From Dama dama (taxonomy: Eukaryota > Chordata > Mammalia > Artiodactyla > Cervidae): DNA of 64,000 bases. The stretch is taken from the NCBI RefSeq assembly GCF_033118175.1, contig NC_083714.1:15934001-15998000 (forward strand). Reading direction: 5' to 3'. A program made the position numbers and the translations under genes. This document shows positions 12,000-23,235 of this stretch, piece by piece. Each line of letters starts with the position of its first letter. Position 1 is the stretch's first letter. The notes below the pieces were generated by a model. The model was not told where the DNA came from and searched no databases. It was given only the letters and a program-made list of their open reading frames with translations.

Positions 12000-13708
12000 C
12001 TTTATTTTTAATTTTTCATTTATTTTTATTAGTTGGAAGCTAATTACTTTACAATATTGTAGTGGTCTTTCCCATACATTGACATGAATCAGCCATGGAT
12101 TTACATGTGTTCCCAATCCCGATCCCCCTCCCACCTCCCTCCCCATCCCATCCCTCTGGGTCTTCCCAGTGCACCAGCCCTGAGCACTTGTCTCATGCAT
12201 CCAACCTGGGCTGGTGATCTGTTTCACCCTTGATAGTATACTTGTTTCAATGCTATTCTCTCAGAACATCCCACCCTCACCTTCTCCCACAGAGTCCCAA
12301 AATCCATTCTGTACATCTATGTCTCTTTTTCTGTTTTGCATATAGGGTTATCGTTAACATCTTTTAAAATTCCATATATATGCATTAGTATACTGTATTG
12401 GTGTTTATCTTTCTGGCTTCCTTCACTCTGTATAATGGGCTCCAGTTTCATCCATCTCATTAGAACTGATTCAAATGAATTCTTTTTAATGGCTGAGTAA
12501 TATTCCATTGTGTATATGTACCACAGCTTCCTTATCCATTCGTCTGCTGATGGGCATCTAGGTTGCTTCCATGTCCTGGCAACAGTGCTGCAATGAACAC
12601 TGGAGTGCACGTGTCTCTTTCAGATCTGGTTTACCTCGGTGTGTATGCCCAGGAATGGGATTGCTGGGTCATATGGCAGTTCTATTTCCAGTTTTTTAAG
12701 GAATCTCCACACTGTTCTCCATAGTGGCTGTATTAGTTTGCTTTCCCACCAACAGTGTAAGAGGGTTCCCTTCTCTCCACACCCTCTCCAGCATTTATTG
12801 CTTGTAGACTTTTGGACAGCAGCCATTCTGACTGGCGTGTAATGGTACCTCATTGTGGGTTTGATTTGCATTTCTCTGATAATGAGTGATGTTGAGCATC
12901 TTTTCATGTGTTTGTTAGCCATCTGTATGTCTTCTTTGGAGAAATGCCTGTTTAGTTCTTTGGTCGATTTTTTGATTGGGTCATTTATTTTTCTGGAATT
13001 GAGCTGCAGGAGTTGCTTGTATGTTTTTGAGATTAACTCTTTGTCAGTTGCTTTGTTTGCTATTATTTTCTCCCATTCTGAAGGCTGTCTTTTCACCTTG
13101 CTTATAGTTTCCTTCATTGTGCAAAAGCTTTCAAGTTTAATTAGGTCCCATTTGCTTATTTTTGCTTTTATTTCCAATATTCTGGGAGGTGGGTCATAGA
13201 GGATCCTGCTGTGATTTATATCGGAGAGTGTTTTGCCTATGTTCTCCTCTAGGAGTTTTATAGTTTCTGGTCTTACATTTAGATCTTTAGTCCATTTTGA
13301 GTTTATTTTTGTGTATGGTGTTAGAAAGTGTTCTAGTTTCATTCTTTTACAAGTGGTTGACCAGTTTTCCCAGAACCACTTGTTAAAGAGGTTGTCTTTT
13401 TTCCATTGTATATCCTTGCCTCCTTTGTCGAAGATAAGGTGTCCATAGGTATGTGTATTTATCTCTGGGCTTTCTATTCTGTTCCATTGATCTATATTTC
13501 TATCTTTGTGCCAGTACCATGCTGTCTTGATGACTGTGGCTTTGTAGTAGAGCCTGAAGTCAGGTAGGTTGATTCCTCCAGTTCCATTCTTCTTTCTCAA
13601 GATTGCTTTGGTTATTTGAGGTGTTTTGTATTTCCATACAAATTGTGAAATTATTTGTTCTAGTTCTGTGAAAAATACCATTGGTAGCTTGATAGGGATT
13701 GCATTTTT
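12000..13708 (-). mobile_element. L1-BT-type LINE, 5'-truncated, antisense
   Basis: The left edge has the antisense L1 tail ('catttatttttattagttgg'), followed by 3' UTR and the ORF2 C-terminal half. Homology stops abruptly at 13706-13708, just after the antisense codons for 'NAIPIKLP', so about three quarters of the element was never copied. This is the usual 5' truncation. No convincing target duplication was found. Confidence 0.9.
12317..13708 (-). pseudogene. L1 ORF2p C-terminal remnant
   Basis: On the minus strand a 367-codon frame (12620-13723) encodes the part of L1 ORF2p downstream of the reverse transcriptase core. It includes 'GGINLPDFRLYYKA', 'WYWHKDRNIDQWN' and the C-terminal cysteine-containing 'CWRGCGEKGTLLHCWW'. 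The last ~97 codons (12317-12610: 'QPRCPSADEWIRKLWYIY', 'MEYYSAIKKN') continue in another frame, so there is a frameshift near 12615. The first codons of the frame are flanking DNA. Endonuclease and RT catalytic parts are absent. It cannot make a functional protein. Confidence 0.9.
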
Positions 13709-14694
13709 TTTTAAATGCCCCATGCCTAAGAGAAAAACAGGTGCACTTTGGTTTCAAAGGATTTACTTCATGAAGTTTTAAGCATTTTAATAAAAAAAAA
13801 AATGTGTCTTTGAATCTCATGAAAATGAGATACACTGAAGCATGGAAATTGAGTGTAAACCAAAGAGCACAGAGAGAAAAAGATCCATCTTTGAGCTCTC
13901 TGCCATCAGAGCTCTGGGAGATGATTTAAGTGGAACTTTTCCTATACTATCAGCTGCTGCCCTGTTCGTCCTAAAAGATACATAAACAGCATCTTCAGGT
14001 ACAATGAAATTTACCTAAAATGAACTGAATTTAAAGTAAACTGGTTCATATCTTCTTACTTAGCCTAAATTATTTCAGGTGTCTTATTATAGGAGTCACA
14101 TTATTAAATAAAATGAAGCAATTTTTTTTTAAGCCCTCTCCTAAGCTATGAGCTCATATTTTCACTAAGCCCAGTCTCCTAACAGGTACTGCTGTGATAA
14201 CATGAGCTTGGGAAGTATTTGTTTCATGACTTCCATTGCCAGCTTGGTTACTGAAATAAATATAGAATCGACTGTGAGCTATTGTATTTGGAGAGACAGA
14301 GTGTGTGTGAGAAAGAGAGTAACTGTGTATGTGTGTATATAAATGGGTCTGTATGTGAATATGGAGGATTGGGCTTGAGCACTGAAAAATCATGAAGCAA
14401 GTAAACTTTGTGGTTTAGTAAACTCTGTGCTCCAACAACTGTGGGTGCCCCAGTTTTCCTGCTGTCTCTGTCCTATAGCTGCCCAAGCGCCCCCCCGCCC
14501 CCGCCCCTCATGCCCCCCCGGCTAAAGTACATCTACTTGGCCCCATGCATTAACTCCTGACCTATACAGCTCTCTCTTCATGTTCTCTCTCATAATTTGT
14601 CTATTCTGAAACTTGCTAATTAGGTAGGACTTACTAGCTGATAATGACTGCCCTTCTGGGCTGAAAAAATATAGAAGCATAGAAAATCAGAATT
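13709..14694. other. Unassigned DNA with GT-rich and C-rich patches
   Basis: No gene recognised. A GT/GA-rich patch lies at 14290-14350 and a striking C-run cluster at 14490-14519, listed separately. Confidence 0.45.
14490..14519 (-). other. Potential G-quadruplex motif
   Basis: The plus strand has C-runs of 7, 5, 4 and 7 separated by 1, 1 and 5 bases. The minus strand therefore carries four G-runs with short loops, fitting the standard G4 pattern. Whether it folds or regulates anything is unknown. Confidence 0.7.
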
Positions 14695-14800
14695 GGATGA
14701 GACTTGGTCTAAGCCCCTCATTTTTACCTTGGTGATCCTGGAGCTCAGAGATGGAAATGACCTCAACAAAAGTCACACAGCTGATTATTGAGCACTAACA
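14695..14800 (-). mobile_element. MIR-like fragment, antisense
   Basis: 'gagctcagagatggaaatg' followed by 'aaaagtcacacagctgatt' resembles the antisense MIR core (gaggaaactgaggc... gtcacacagctag). Confidence 0.5.
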
Positions 14801-15556
14801 GGTTACCCTTCCCATGTCTTATTTTAAGTGTCAGCGTGTCAGCTCCTGGAGTTAGTGCTTCAGCTCAAACGTTTGACTCTAATGGTGGAGTTACTCCGTG
14901 GTTGGTGCAGAGCAATAAGATAAGGTTTTGAGCCATTTTGAGGTTTTCAGTGGGAAGCATTTACCTCTTTTATGCTACTGATTTGGCTCCTGTCTCCTGA
15001 GGTGCAAAGCATGGGCCCTTGTAGGTAAGCATGGCATCCTAGCTGGTTGCTGTTATGCTGTTTGCTGTTGGAGCTGCCTCTGGTACCTTCTCTGATGGAT
15101 GTCAAAGAAGTGACTCCTGGGGAAGAGATGAGTCTGTTGCAAGCTGCTTTCACCATTCCGTTGACTCATTTTCATTCTCTTTTTCAAACCACTGATATGA
15201 CTTGCCCACACAAATAGAAAGAAGCAGCTCCAATTAAACATGCATGGGGCTGTTCCCTAAGAATTTCACAGTGGGAAGCCATCCAGGAACGCTGTAGAAA
15301 TCACAGCCATCTTTATGCTTTGCTTCTTAGATTCTAGTTGATATTTAATATGCCAAAAAAAAAAAGTCCACGTGGGCTGGTATCAGGGGCCTGTGGGTGA
15401 CACACAGATGTAGAACTCTTTTTGTCCTATGCTCTCTTTCTCTTGAAGTTTTCACAGATGTATAATGCAGACTTTGGCTCTAATATACTACATTTCAATG
15501 ATCATAGAGTGGGAGATAACCATAGAGATGATTTATTACAGCCTACCTCTTAACAA
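14801..15556. other. Unassigned DNA
   Basis: Only short open frames; no repeat family recognised. Confidence 0.45.
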
Positions 15557-15772
15557 GAGCTTTCTGGTGGTGCTAGTGGTAAAGAACCTGCCTGCCAATG
15601 CAGGAGATGTAAGAGATACAGATTTGATCCCTGGGTGGGGAACATCCAATGGAGGAGGGCATGACAACCCACTCCAGTATTCTTGCCTGGAGAATCCCAT
15701 GGACAGAGGAGCCTAGAAGGCTACAGTCCATAGGGTTGTAAAGAGTTAGACACAACTGAACCAACTTAGTAC
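15557..15772 (+). mobile_element. Bov-tA SINE
   Basis: Complete layout: tRNA-like head 'ctggtggtgctagtgg', 'gcctgccaatgcaggaga', B-box-like 'tttgatccctggg', then 'cactccagtattcttgcctg', 'cccatggacagaggagcc' and the tail 'gagttagacacaactgaa'. An 83-codon open frame overlapping it is SINE read-through. Confidence 0.92.
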
Positions 15773-15799
15773 GCACGGACCTATTGATGAAGATTGTTC

Positions 15800-16389
15800 C
15801 CTTGACCAATCTTTAGTCAGGATACTTGGAGCCCTCTTCTTGCCTAGACCTTGATCTTGGTCCCTATCCTCTCTTTGACCTGCCTAGTCCAGTCTTAGCA
15901 AAAGATTCTGCTAAGAATCATTTGATACCTCCCTCTTGATACCTACTCACCATTGATGTATGATCAATTTCCTCATCCCCCATCTTTGATGTCTAAGACT
16001 TTGGCCTGCTTTTACTGTTATTAGCAAGAATCTTTTTTTTTTTTGACCATGCTGCAAGGCATGTGGGATCTTAGCTCCCTGACTAAGGATGGAACCTGTG
16101 TCCCCTGGAAGCTCAGAGTCTTAACCCCTAGACCACCAAGGAAGTCCAAAGCAAGAATCTTATTAGGTCAGTTTAGTAAGAATGCCCCCTACCGTTGATA
16201 TTTCCTGTTAGTAATTTTCCATCCATTGTCCTCTTCACTCTGTGCATTGACTATAAATTCCCAGGTGTCCTTGTCTTCCTCAGAGATGAGCCCAATCTCT
16301 CTCTCCCATTGCAATACCTCTACTGCAGCAGCTTTTGAGTAAAGTTTGCTTTACTATTTAAACAAGTGTCAAAATATTTTTTTTTAACA
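15800..16389 (+). mobile_element. Candidate LTR interrupted by a SINE
   Basis: Near the 3' end a TATAAAT lies at about 16250, a degenerate poly(A) signal 'agtaaagt' about 90 bases further on, and the block ends 'ttttaaca' at 16389. This resembles the U3/R/U5 order of an LTR ending in CA. The left border is not visible. Family unknown. Confidence 0.35.
16035..16149 (-). mobile_element. CHR-2-type tRNA-Glu SINE, antisense, with TSD
   Basis: Poly(T) at the left, then 'catgtgggatcttagctccc' and the antisense head ending 'ccaccaaggaagtcc'. It is flanked by a perfect 12-bp duplication 'agcaagaatctt' at 16023-16034 and 16150-16161, which fixes both borders. It sits inside the LTR-like block. Confidence 0.88.
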
Positions 16390-17184
16390 TTCTCAATGTC
16401 AGAATCCTTACTGCATTCCTAATGGGAAGATAACCTAGGCTCTTCTTGAATACTTTCAATGACAGAAAGTTAATTTCCCTCAGGTAGACCATTCTCTTGT
16501 TTAGATGATGTTAAAAATGTAAAAGGCAGCAAATTATTGGAAAGAGCATAGGCTTTGGTGTCAGGCAGACTTGATTTGGTTGGTTGATTTCTTCCTTCTA
16601 ACCTTCCTTTTACTTTAATTCAACAAACATTTTGTAAACCCTTTCCTGGCAATAGGGGAAGATTGCATAAGGAATCTGTTCTAGATAGAAGAAATGGGTT
16701 ATGTGAAGGCCAAGAGGGAAGAAATAGGCTAGAAAGAAGATTGCACGGTATAGGTTAAAAAATAATTTTCAGAAAGAGGTACAATCATAATGCTTATACA
16801 TTTATAAAAATGAATATGTGTTAAAGTATTTATTTTACTCATAAGATAGAAATGAACCAGGCAGATGTTATAACTGGTTCAAAAGTCAAAATAGCACAGA
16901 TTTATGTGGAGTAAAGGAATATTAAGATGAATTGCAAGTGAAGACAAAACTGGTTTTTCCACAAGATTTAGGAAGAATCAACTAAATCACTGTTGAGTAG
17001 GACATAACGTATGTGCCTCTCAGTTATCTACAACTTACAAAGAACTGTAAAATGGCTCATAAACAATGAACGGGTAGAATCTGATATCCTAGAAAAGTAG
17101 GCTAAGAGAATGCATAGTTTTCCACTGAAACACAATTTTTTTCTATGTGTATCTGAGTAATTTGAAGATATTCAGTGTGGCCCC
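16390..17184. other. Mostly unassigned DNA, small MIR-like piece
   Basis: A MIR-head-like piece ('aaagagcataggctttggtg' region) lies at 16535-16590. The rest is unassigned. Confidence 0.4.
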
Positions 17185-17345
17185 TGTATCGTTCCTAGAG
17201 GTGAGTGGTTACAGAGAAGTAGGCAATGGCCACATCATGGAAGGTTTCATAAAAACTTGAGCAGAGAAGTAACATGATCAAATTTGTGCTTTAAAAAGAC
17301 CATTCTGGCTACACTGGTATTGGAGGGACAGTACTGGATGTATGA
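17185..17345. repeat. Old interspersed repeat-like segment
   Basis: 'agtaacatgatcaaatttg' followed by 'aaaaagaccattctggct' recalls a mammal-wide repeat block that I know but cannot name. The same type of block may recur at 46190-46570. Confidence 0.3.
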
Positions 17346-17370
17346 AAATCAAGTTATGAGCCTATTGTAA

Positions 17371-17545
17371 ACTGGATTCATATTCCTTGCCCTGCTTCTA
17401 CTTGCTGTAGAATCTTAGGGGAAGTTACCCAACCTTTCTGAGATTCCATTTATTCCTCTGGAAAATGAAGAATAATATCTTCCTTGCAGGATTGCTGTGA
17501 GGTATGTAATGGGTTTGGCATATTATATACAGTAAATATTAATTT
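17371..17545 (+). mobile_element. MIR SINE fragment
   Basis: 'cttaggggaagttaccc', 'ctgagattccatttattcc', 'ggaaaatgaagaataatatc' and 'gctgtgaggtatgtaatg' follow the MIR core-to-3' order. Confidence 0.55.
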
Positions 17546-17734
17546 CCTTCTACTTTGCTCTTACTCCACATCCGAAGTGTAGGAACATTTTTATAATGAG
17601 CTGAAACTTGTTTCTCTTAGCCCTTGTGATTGTGGAGGTCCTGGTAGTGCTGTTTGGAAGGATATAAATTAATTCTAACTCTTCTTGCCTTTACCTATTT
17701 GAAGATAAATTTCTTATTTGCCTTAAGTCTTCCT

Positions 17735-18115
17735 TTTTAAAACAAATCTTTCTCAGCTACTTCATAGTTTTTCTGTCTCTCTCTGATAGTCTCCCTTACA
17801 TTGGTAATTATCTCTCCTAATTTATGTCATGCAGAAATGAAATTAACATAATACTCAAGGTATGCTTGAGATAGCACATAATAAAGTGGAACAATCAGTT
17901 TTCTAGATCTGGATAATGAAAGTCTGTCATAATCCCTAAAATTGCATTAGCCTTTTTAAGCAACCATGTCATACTATTGATTTTTAGCCCACAGTTAACT
18001 AAAATGTCCAGATATTTTTATTTTTCATATGAACAGTTGTTTAAGTGAGTTTACCTTTATTCATAATATACTCAACATCATTTTAAACTTACAGACAGGG
18101 TTTTGTTTCACCCAC
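17735..18115. repeat. Very old unnamed interspersed repeat
   Basis: The phrase order 'gaaattaacataatactcaa', 'attgcattagcctttttaag', 'caaccatgtcatactattga' and 'acagttaactaaaatgtcc' matches a deeply conserved amniote repeat I remember but cannot name. Copies this old are sometimes retained as conserved elements. Confidence 0.4.
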
Positions 18116-18331
18116 TAAGTTTCATTTTTGTTTATCTTGAAGTAGCCTTCCAGCATATGTATATAGGAATGTGTGATTATATATATATGACATATATACA
18201 TTCAAACATCACAGAATTGTATAGCAATGAGCACTAAATTTCCCTCTATTGATATACTGTCTCTTATTCTTCCCCCAAAGCAAACATGTTGACATTTTCT
18301 TGTAAATCCTTTCAAAAATATTCTAGTTCTC

Positions 18332-20790
18332 AGAAAATCTTAACAGACCCACCATAAGCAAGGAAATCAAAACTGTAATCAGAACTCTTCCAGCAAGCAA
18401 AAGCCCAGGGCCAGATGGCTTCAAAGCTGAATACTACCAAAAATTTAGAGAAGAGCTAACACCTATCCTACTCAAATTCTTCCAGAAAATTGCAGAGGAA
18501 GGTAAGCTTCCAAACTCATTCTGTGAGGCCACCATCACCCTAATACAAAAACCAGACAAAGATGCTACAAAAAAAGAAAATGACAGGCCAATATCACTGA
18601 TGAACATAGATACAAAAATCCTTAACAAAATTCTAGCAAACAGAATCCAACAACATATTAAAAAGATCATAAAAAAAATAAAAAGATCATACATCATGAC
18701 CAAGTGGGCTTTATCCAGGGATGCAAGGATTCTTTAATATTTGCAAATCAATCAATGTGATACACCACTTTAACAAGTTGAAAGATAAAAACCATATGAT
18801 AATCTCAATAGATGCAGAGAAAGCCTTTGACAAAATTCAACATCCATTTATGATAAATATCCTCCAGAAAGCAGGAATAGAAGGAACATACCTCAACATA
18901 ATAAAAGCCATATATGGTAAACCGACAGCAAACATTATCTTCAATGGTGAAAAATTGAAAACATTTCCCCTTAAGTCAGGAACAAGAAAAGGGTGCCCAC
19001 ACTTACCACTACTATTCAACATAGTTTCGGAAGTTTTAGCCACAGCAATCAGAGAAGAAAAAGTAAAACTCTCGCTGTTTGCAGATGACATGATCCTCTA
19101 CATAGAAAACCTTAAAGATTCCACCAGAAAATTACTAGAGCTAATCAATGATTGTAGTAAATTTGCAGGATATAAAATTAACACACAGAAATCCCTTGCA
19201 TTCCTATACACTAACAATGAGAAAACAGAGAAATTAAGGAAACAATTCCATTCAGCATTGCAATGAAAAGAAGAAAATACTTAGGAATAAATCTCCCTAG
19301 GGAAACAAAAGACCTATATATAGAAAACTATAAAACACTGATGAAAGAAATCAAAGAGGACACAAATAGATGGAGAAAAACACCATGTTCATGGATCAGA
19401 AAAATCAATATAGTGAAAATGAGTATACTACCCAAAGCAATCTATATGTTCAATGCAATCCCTATGAAGCTACCAATGGTATTTTTCAGAGAACTAGAAC
19501 AAATAATTTCACAATTTGTATGGAAATACAAAACACCTCGAATAGCCAAAGCAATCTTGAGAAAGAAGAATGGAACTGGAGGAATCAACCTGCCTGACTT
19601 CAGACTCTACTACAAAGCTCCAGTCATCAAGACAGTATGGTACTGGCACAAAGACAGAAATATAGATCAATGGAACAAAATAGAAAGCCCAGAGATAAAT
19701 CCACGCACCTATGGACACTTTATCTTTGACAAAGGAGTCAAGAATATACAATGGAAAAAAGACAACCTCTTTAACAAGTGGTGCTGGGAAAACTGGTCAA
19801 CCACTTGTAAAAGAATGAAACTAGAACACTTTGTAATACCATACACAAAAATAAGCTCAAAATGGATTAAAGATCTAAACATAAGACCAGAAACTATAAA
19901 ACTCCTAGAGGAAAACATAGGCAAACACTCTCTGACGTAAACAACAGCAGGATCCTCTATGACCCACCTCCCAGAGTAATGGAAATAAAAGCAAAAATAA
20001 GCAAATGGGACCTAATTAAACTTAAAAGCTTTTGCACAATGAAGGAAACTATAAGCAAGGTGAAAAGACAGCCTTCAGAATGGGAGAAAATAATAGCAAA
20101 CAAAGCAACTGACAAAGAGTTAATCTCAAAAACATACAAGCAACTCCTGCAGCTCAATTCCAGAAAAATAAATGACCCAATCAAAAAATGGACCAATGAT
20201 CTAAACAGGCATTTCTCCAAAGAAGACATACAGATGGCTAACAAACACATGAAAAGATGCTCAACATCACTCATTATCAGAGAAATGCAAATCAAACCCA
20301 CAATGAGGTACCATTACACGCCAGTCAGAATGGCTGCTGTCCAAAAGTCTACAAGCAATAAATGCTGGAGAGGGTGTGGAGAGAAGGGAACCCTCTTACA
20401 CTGTTGGTGGAATGCAAACTAGTACAGCCACTATGGAGAACAGTATGGAGATTCCTTAAAAAACTGGAAATAGAACTGCCATATGACCCAGCAATCCCAC
20501 TTCTGGGCATACACACTGAGGAAACCAGATCTGAAAGAGACACGTGCACCCCAATGTTCATTGCAGCACTGTTTACAATAGCCAGGAAGCAACCTAGATG
20601 CCCATCAGCAGATGAATGGATAAGGAAGCTGTGGTACATATATGTAATGGAATATTACTCAGCCATTAAAAATAATGCATTTGAATCAGTTCTAATAAGG
20701 TGGATGATACTGGAGCCTATTATGCAGTGTAAAGTATGTCAGAAAGGAAAACACCATTGCAGTATACTAACGCATATATATGGAATTTAG
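18332..20790 (+). pseudogene. L1 ORF2p remnant (RT and C-terminus)
   Basis: Frames in order: RT core 18721-19266 with motif A-like 'DAEKAFDKIQH' and the catalytic F-A-D-D at 19078-19089; thumb and downstream region 19263-19940 ('LGINLPRETKDLY'); 19979-20422; and the C-terminal part 20362-20790 ('MEYYSAIKNN'). Frame changes or stops occur near 19265, 19940 and 20400, and the N-terminal endonuclease is absent. Just before F-A-D-D this copy lacks 11 residues that the copy at 49.3 kb carries between 'IR' and 'VKLS', an in-frame 33-bp loss. It cannot encode an active enzyme. Confidence 0.9.
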
Positions 20791-21110
20791 AAAGATGGTA
20801 TTGATGACCCTGTATGTGAGACATCAAAAGAGACATAGATGTAAAGAACAGTCTTTTGGACTCTGTGGGAGAAGGTAAGGGTGGGATGATTTGAGAGAAT
20901 AGCATTGAAACATTTATATTATCTTATGTGAAACAGATCGCTAGCCCAGGTTCAATGCATGAGACAGGGTGCTCAGGCTGATGCACTGGGATGACCCTGA
21001 GGGATGGGGAACACATGTACACCCATGGCTGATTCATGTCAAGGTATGGCAAAAACCACTACAATATTGTAAAGTAATTAGCCTCCAATTAAAATAAATT
21101 AATTAATTTT
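18332..21110 (+). mobile_element. L1-BT-type LINE, 5'-truncated, with TSD
   Basis: The element runs from mid-ORF2 to a 3' end of A/T-rich tail ('aaaataaattaattaatttt'). An 18-bp target duplication, 'aaaaatattctagttctc' at 18314-18331 and the same with one change (G to T) at 21111-21128, brackets it exactly. The bottom-strand cut at the left flank is TTTTT/GAA, close to the L1 endonuclease preference TTTT/AA. Confidence 0.93.
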
Positions 21111-21214
21111 AAAAATATTCTATTTCTCTACAAGTAAATGTGCAACTAAAAATATTAAAGGCAGCATACTATACACACTAGTCTGCACTTTGTCCTTTAC
21201 ATTTAATAATTCCA

Positions 21215-21325
21215 ATAGAATATAAACTCTAGGAAGGCAAGATTTTGTTTGTTTTCAGAATATCTAGAAAAATATGACCTGTACCAGAGACTTCATAAAT
21301 ATTTGTAAAATGCTGAATGATATAT
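21215..21325 (+). mobile_element. L2 3'-end-like fragment
   Basis: 'tagaatataaactctagg', 'caagattttgtttgtttt' and 'cataaatatttgtaaaatg' then 'ctgaatga' resemble the L2 3' end (tgtaagctcc... cagggattttgtctg... ataaatatttgttgaatga). Confidence 0.5.
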
Positions 21326-21349
21326 TTGGAGATTTTTCCATATCAGTAT

Positions 21350-21556
21350 GTACCCAGGATTAGCAAACATTTTCTACATAGGGCCAGATAGTAAATATTT
21401 TGAGCTTTGCAGGCCATATGTTCATCACAATTACTCAAATGGTCATAGATAATACATAAACAAATAGGTGTGACTGTGCTTCAATAAAATTTTATTAAAA
21501 AAAAATAAATGGTGAGCTAGATTTGTTCTGTGGGCTATAGTTACATGGCCCCTGGT
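21350..21556. mobile_element. Non-autonomous hAT-type DNA transposon (MER20-like)
   Basis: 'gggccagatagtaaatattt', 'gagctttgcaggccatatg', 'ataaacaaataggtgtgac', 'aataaaattttatt' and 'gctagatttgttctgtggg' follow a ~220-bp hAT-Charlie derivative widespread in placental mammals. The ends, 'ggattagcaaacattttct' and the antisense-like 'ttacatggcccctgg', are degraded inverted repeats. Subfamily from memory. Confidence 0.55.
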
Positions 21557-21737
21557 ATACAAATCAGTCTATCCTTTTTCATACTTGCATACTATTCCAT
21601 CATGAATATGCTATACATTCATTAATGAGAACCCATTTATGTTCATCTATTGCTGTTATAATCAATGCTGTAACTATGTTTCAATGAGAAACTTTTTTGT
21701 TTGTGTACCTAATGTCCTAGTAAAAGTGAATAGGCAT

Positions 21738-22598
21738 TCTTTTTATTTTTTTCTAATTGGAGGATAATTGCTTTACAATGTTGCATTGGTTTCTGCCATA
21801 TAACAACATCAATCAGCAATAAATACGCATATATCTCCTTCCTCTTGAACTTCCCTCCCAACCACTTTCTCATCCCACCCCTGTAGGTTGTCACTAAAGA
21901 CCAAGTTGAGGTCCCTGTGTTACACAGCAAATTCCCACTAGCTATCTATTTTACATATGATAATGTATATTTTTCGATGTACTTTCTAAATTTGCCCCAC
22001 CCTCTCTTCCCCTGCTGTGTCCACAAATTTGCTCTCTATGTCTGCATCTCTATTCCTGCCCTGCAAATAGGTTCATTAGTGCCATTTTTTTAGATTCCAT
22101 ATATATGCATTAATATACATGTTTGTTTTTCTCTTTCTGACTTACTTCACTCTGTATAACAAGCTCTTTGTTCATCCACCTCACTAGAACTGACTCAAAT
22201 TCATTCCTTTTCATGACTGAGTAACATTCCATTGTGTTTATGTACCACAACTTCTTTGTCCATTCATCTGTTGATGAACATTTAAGTTGCTTCTGTGTCC
22301 TGGATATTGGTAAGTGGTGCTACAGTGAACATTGGGGTATATGTATCTTTTTGAGTTATTGTTTTCTCAGGGTATATGGCCAGTAGTGGGATTGCTGGGC
22401 CATATAGTAGCTTTATTCCTAGTTTTTAAAGAAATCTCCATAATGTTCTCCATAGTGGGAGCACAGGCATTCTTAATTAAACACATACTGCACAGTTGCC
22501 ATCTCAAGAGTCTGCACTAATTTGTGTTCCCACCTCCAGTGTATGACATTGCCTGCTTCTCTACTCTCTCTCTCAGTGCTGTATGCATTATTAAGTTT
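21738..22598 (-). mobile_element. Older L1 3' end and ORF2 C-terminus, antisense
   Basis: The antisense 3' UTR ('ctaattggaggataattgct') leads into the antisense ORF2 C-terminus. It is more diverged than the L1-BT copies. At about 22468-22522, between 'ctccatagtggg' and 'tgttcccacc', about 55 bases replace the expected ~20, so a small insertion is likely. Confidence 0.75.
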
Positions 22599-23235
22599 TT
22601 ATTTTTGCTGACTTAGGAGGCAAAAACTAGATGATCATTCATTTTCATTTTTATTTTTAAAATCATTCAAACATACAAAAAGTCCAGAAAATAGTATAGC
22701 AAACATAGCAAAAATTAAATAGATGCTAATATTTTACTTTATGTGCTGTACATCTCTCCTTTTTTAAAAAGAGAAAATGAAGCTATTGATATAGCTAGAG
22801 TCCCACTTTCTACCCTTTCAAAACCTCTCCCTCAATCCTCAGAAGTAACTTCTACCTTGAAGCTGAAGTGTATCACTACATATATGCACATGTATTATAT
22901 AATATATGACAAATACGTATATGGATAGTGGTATACAATAATATATAAATTATATAATACATGTCATTTTATCTGTATGTATGTATGCATATATGTAATA
23001 TGTATACACACACATCTCTCTGTGCTTTTAAGCTTTACATAAGTGGTATTATACTGTCTTTCTGCAACTTGCTTTTTTAGTTCAAATTATTTTTAAGGTT
23101 TATACAACTTGCTTTTATTCATTCAAAATCATGTTTGAGATTTATATGGATATATGTAGATCAAGTTCATTCATTTTACTTATTATGTATTGTACCATTG
23201 TACAAAGAAACCATAGTTTAATTATCCATTCCCCT

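Noticed and set aside
12855..13199. Hydrophobic plus-strand frames resembling membrane proteins, also at 19957-20301 (minus), 48126-48470, 50208-50504 and 63420-63929
   Set aside because: They are antisense readings of L1 ORF2. The same residues recur in every L1 copy and the true frame lies on the other strand.
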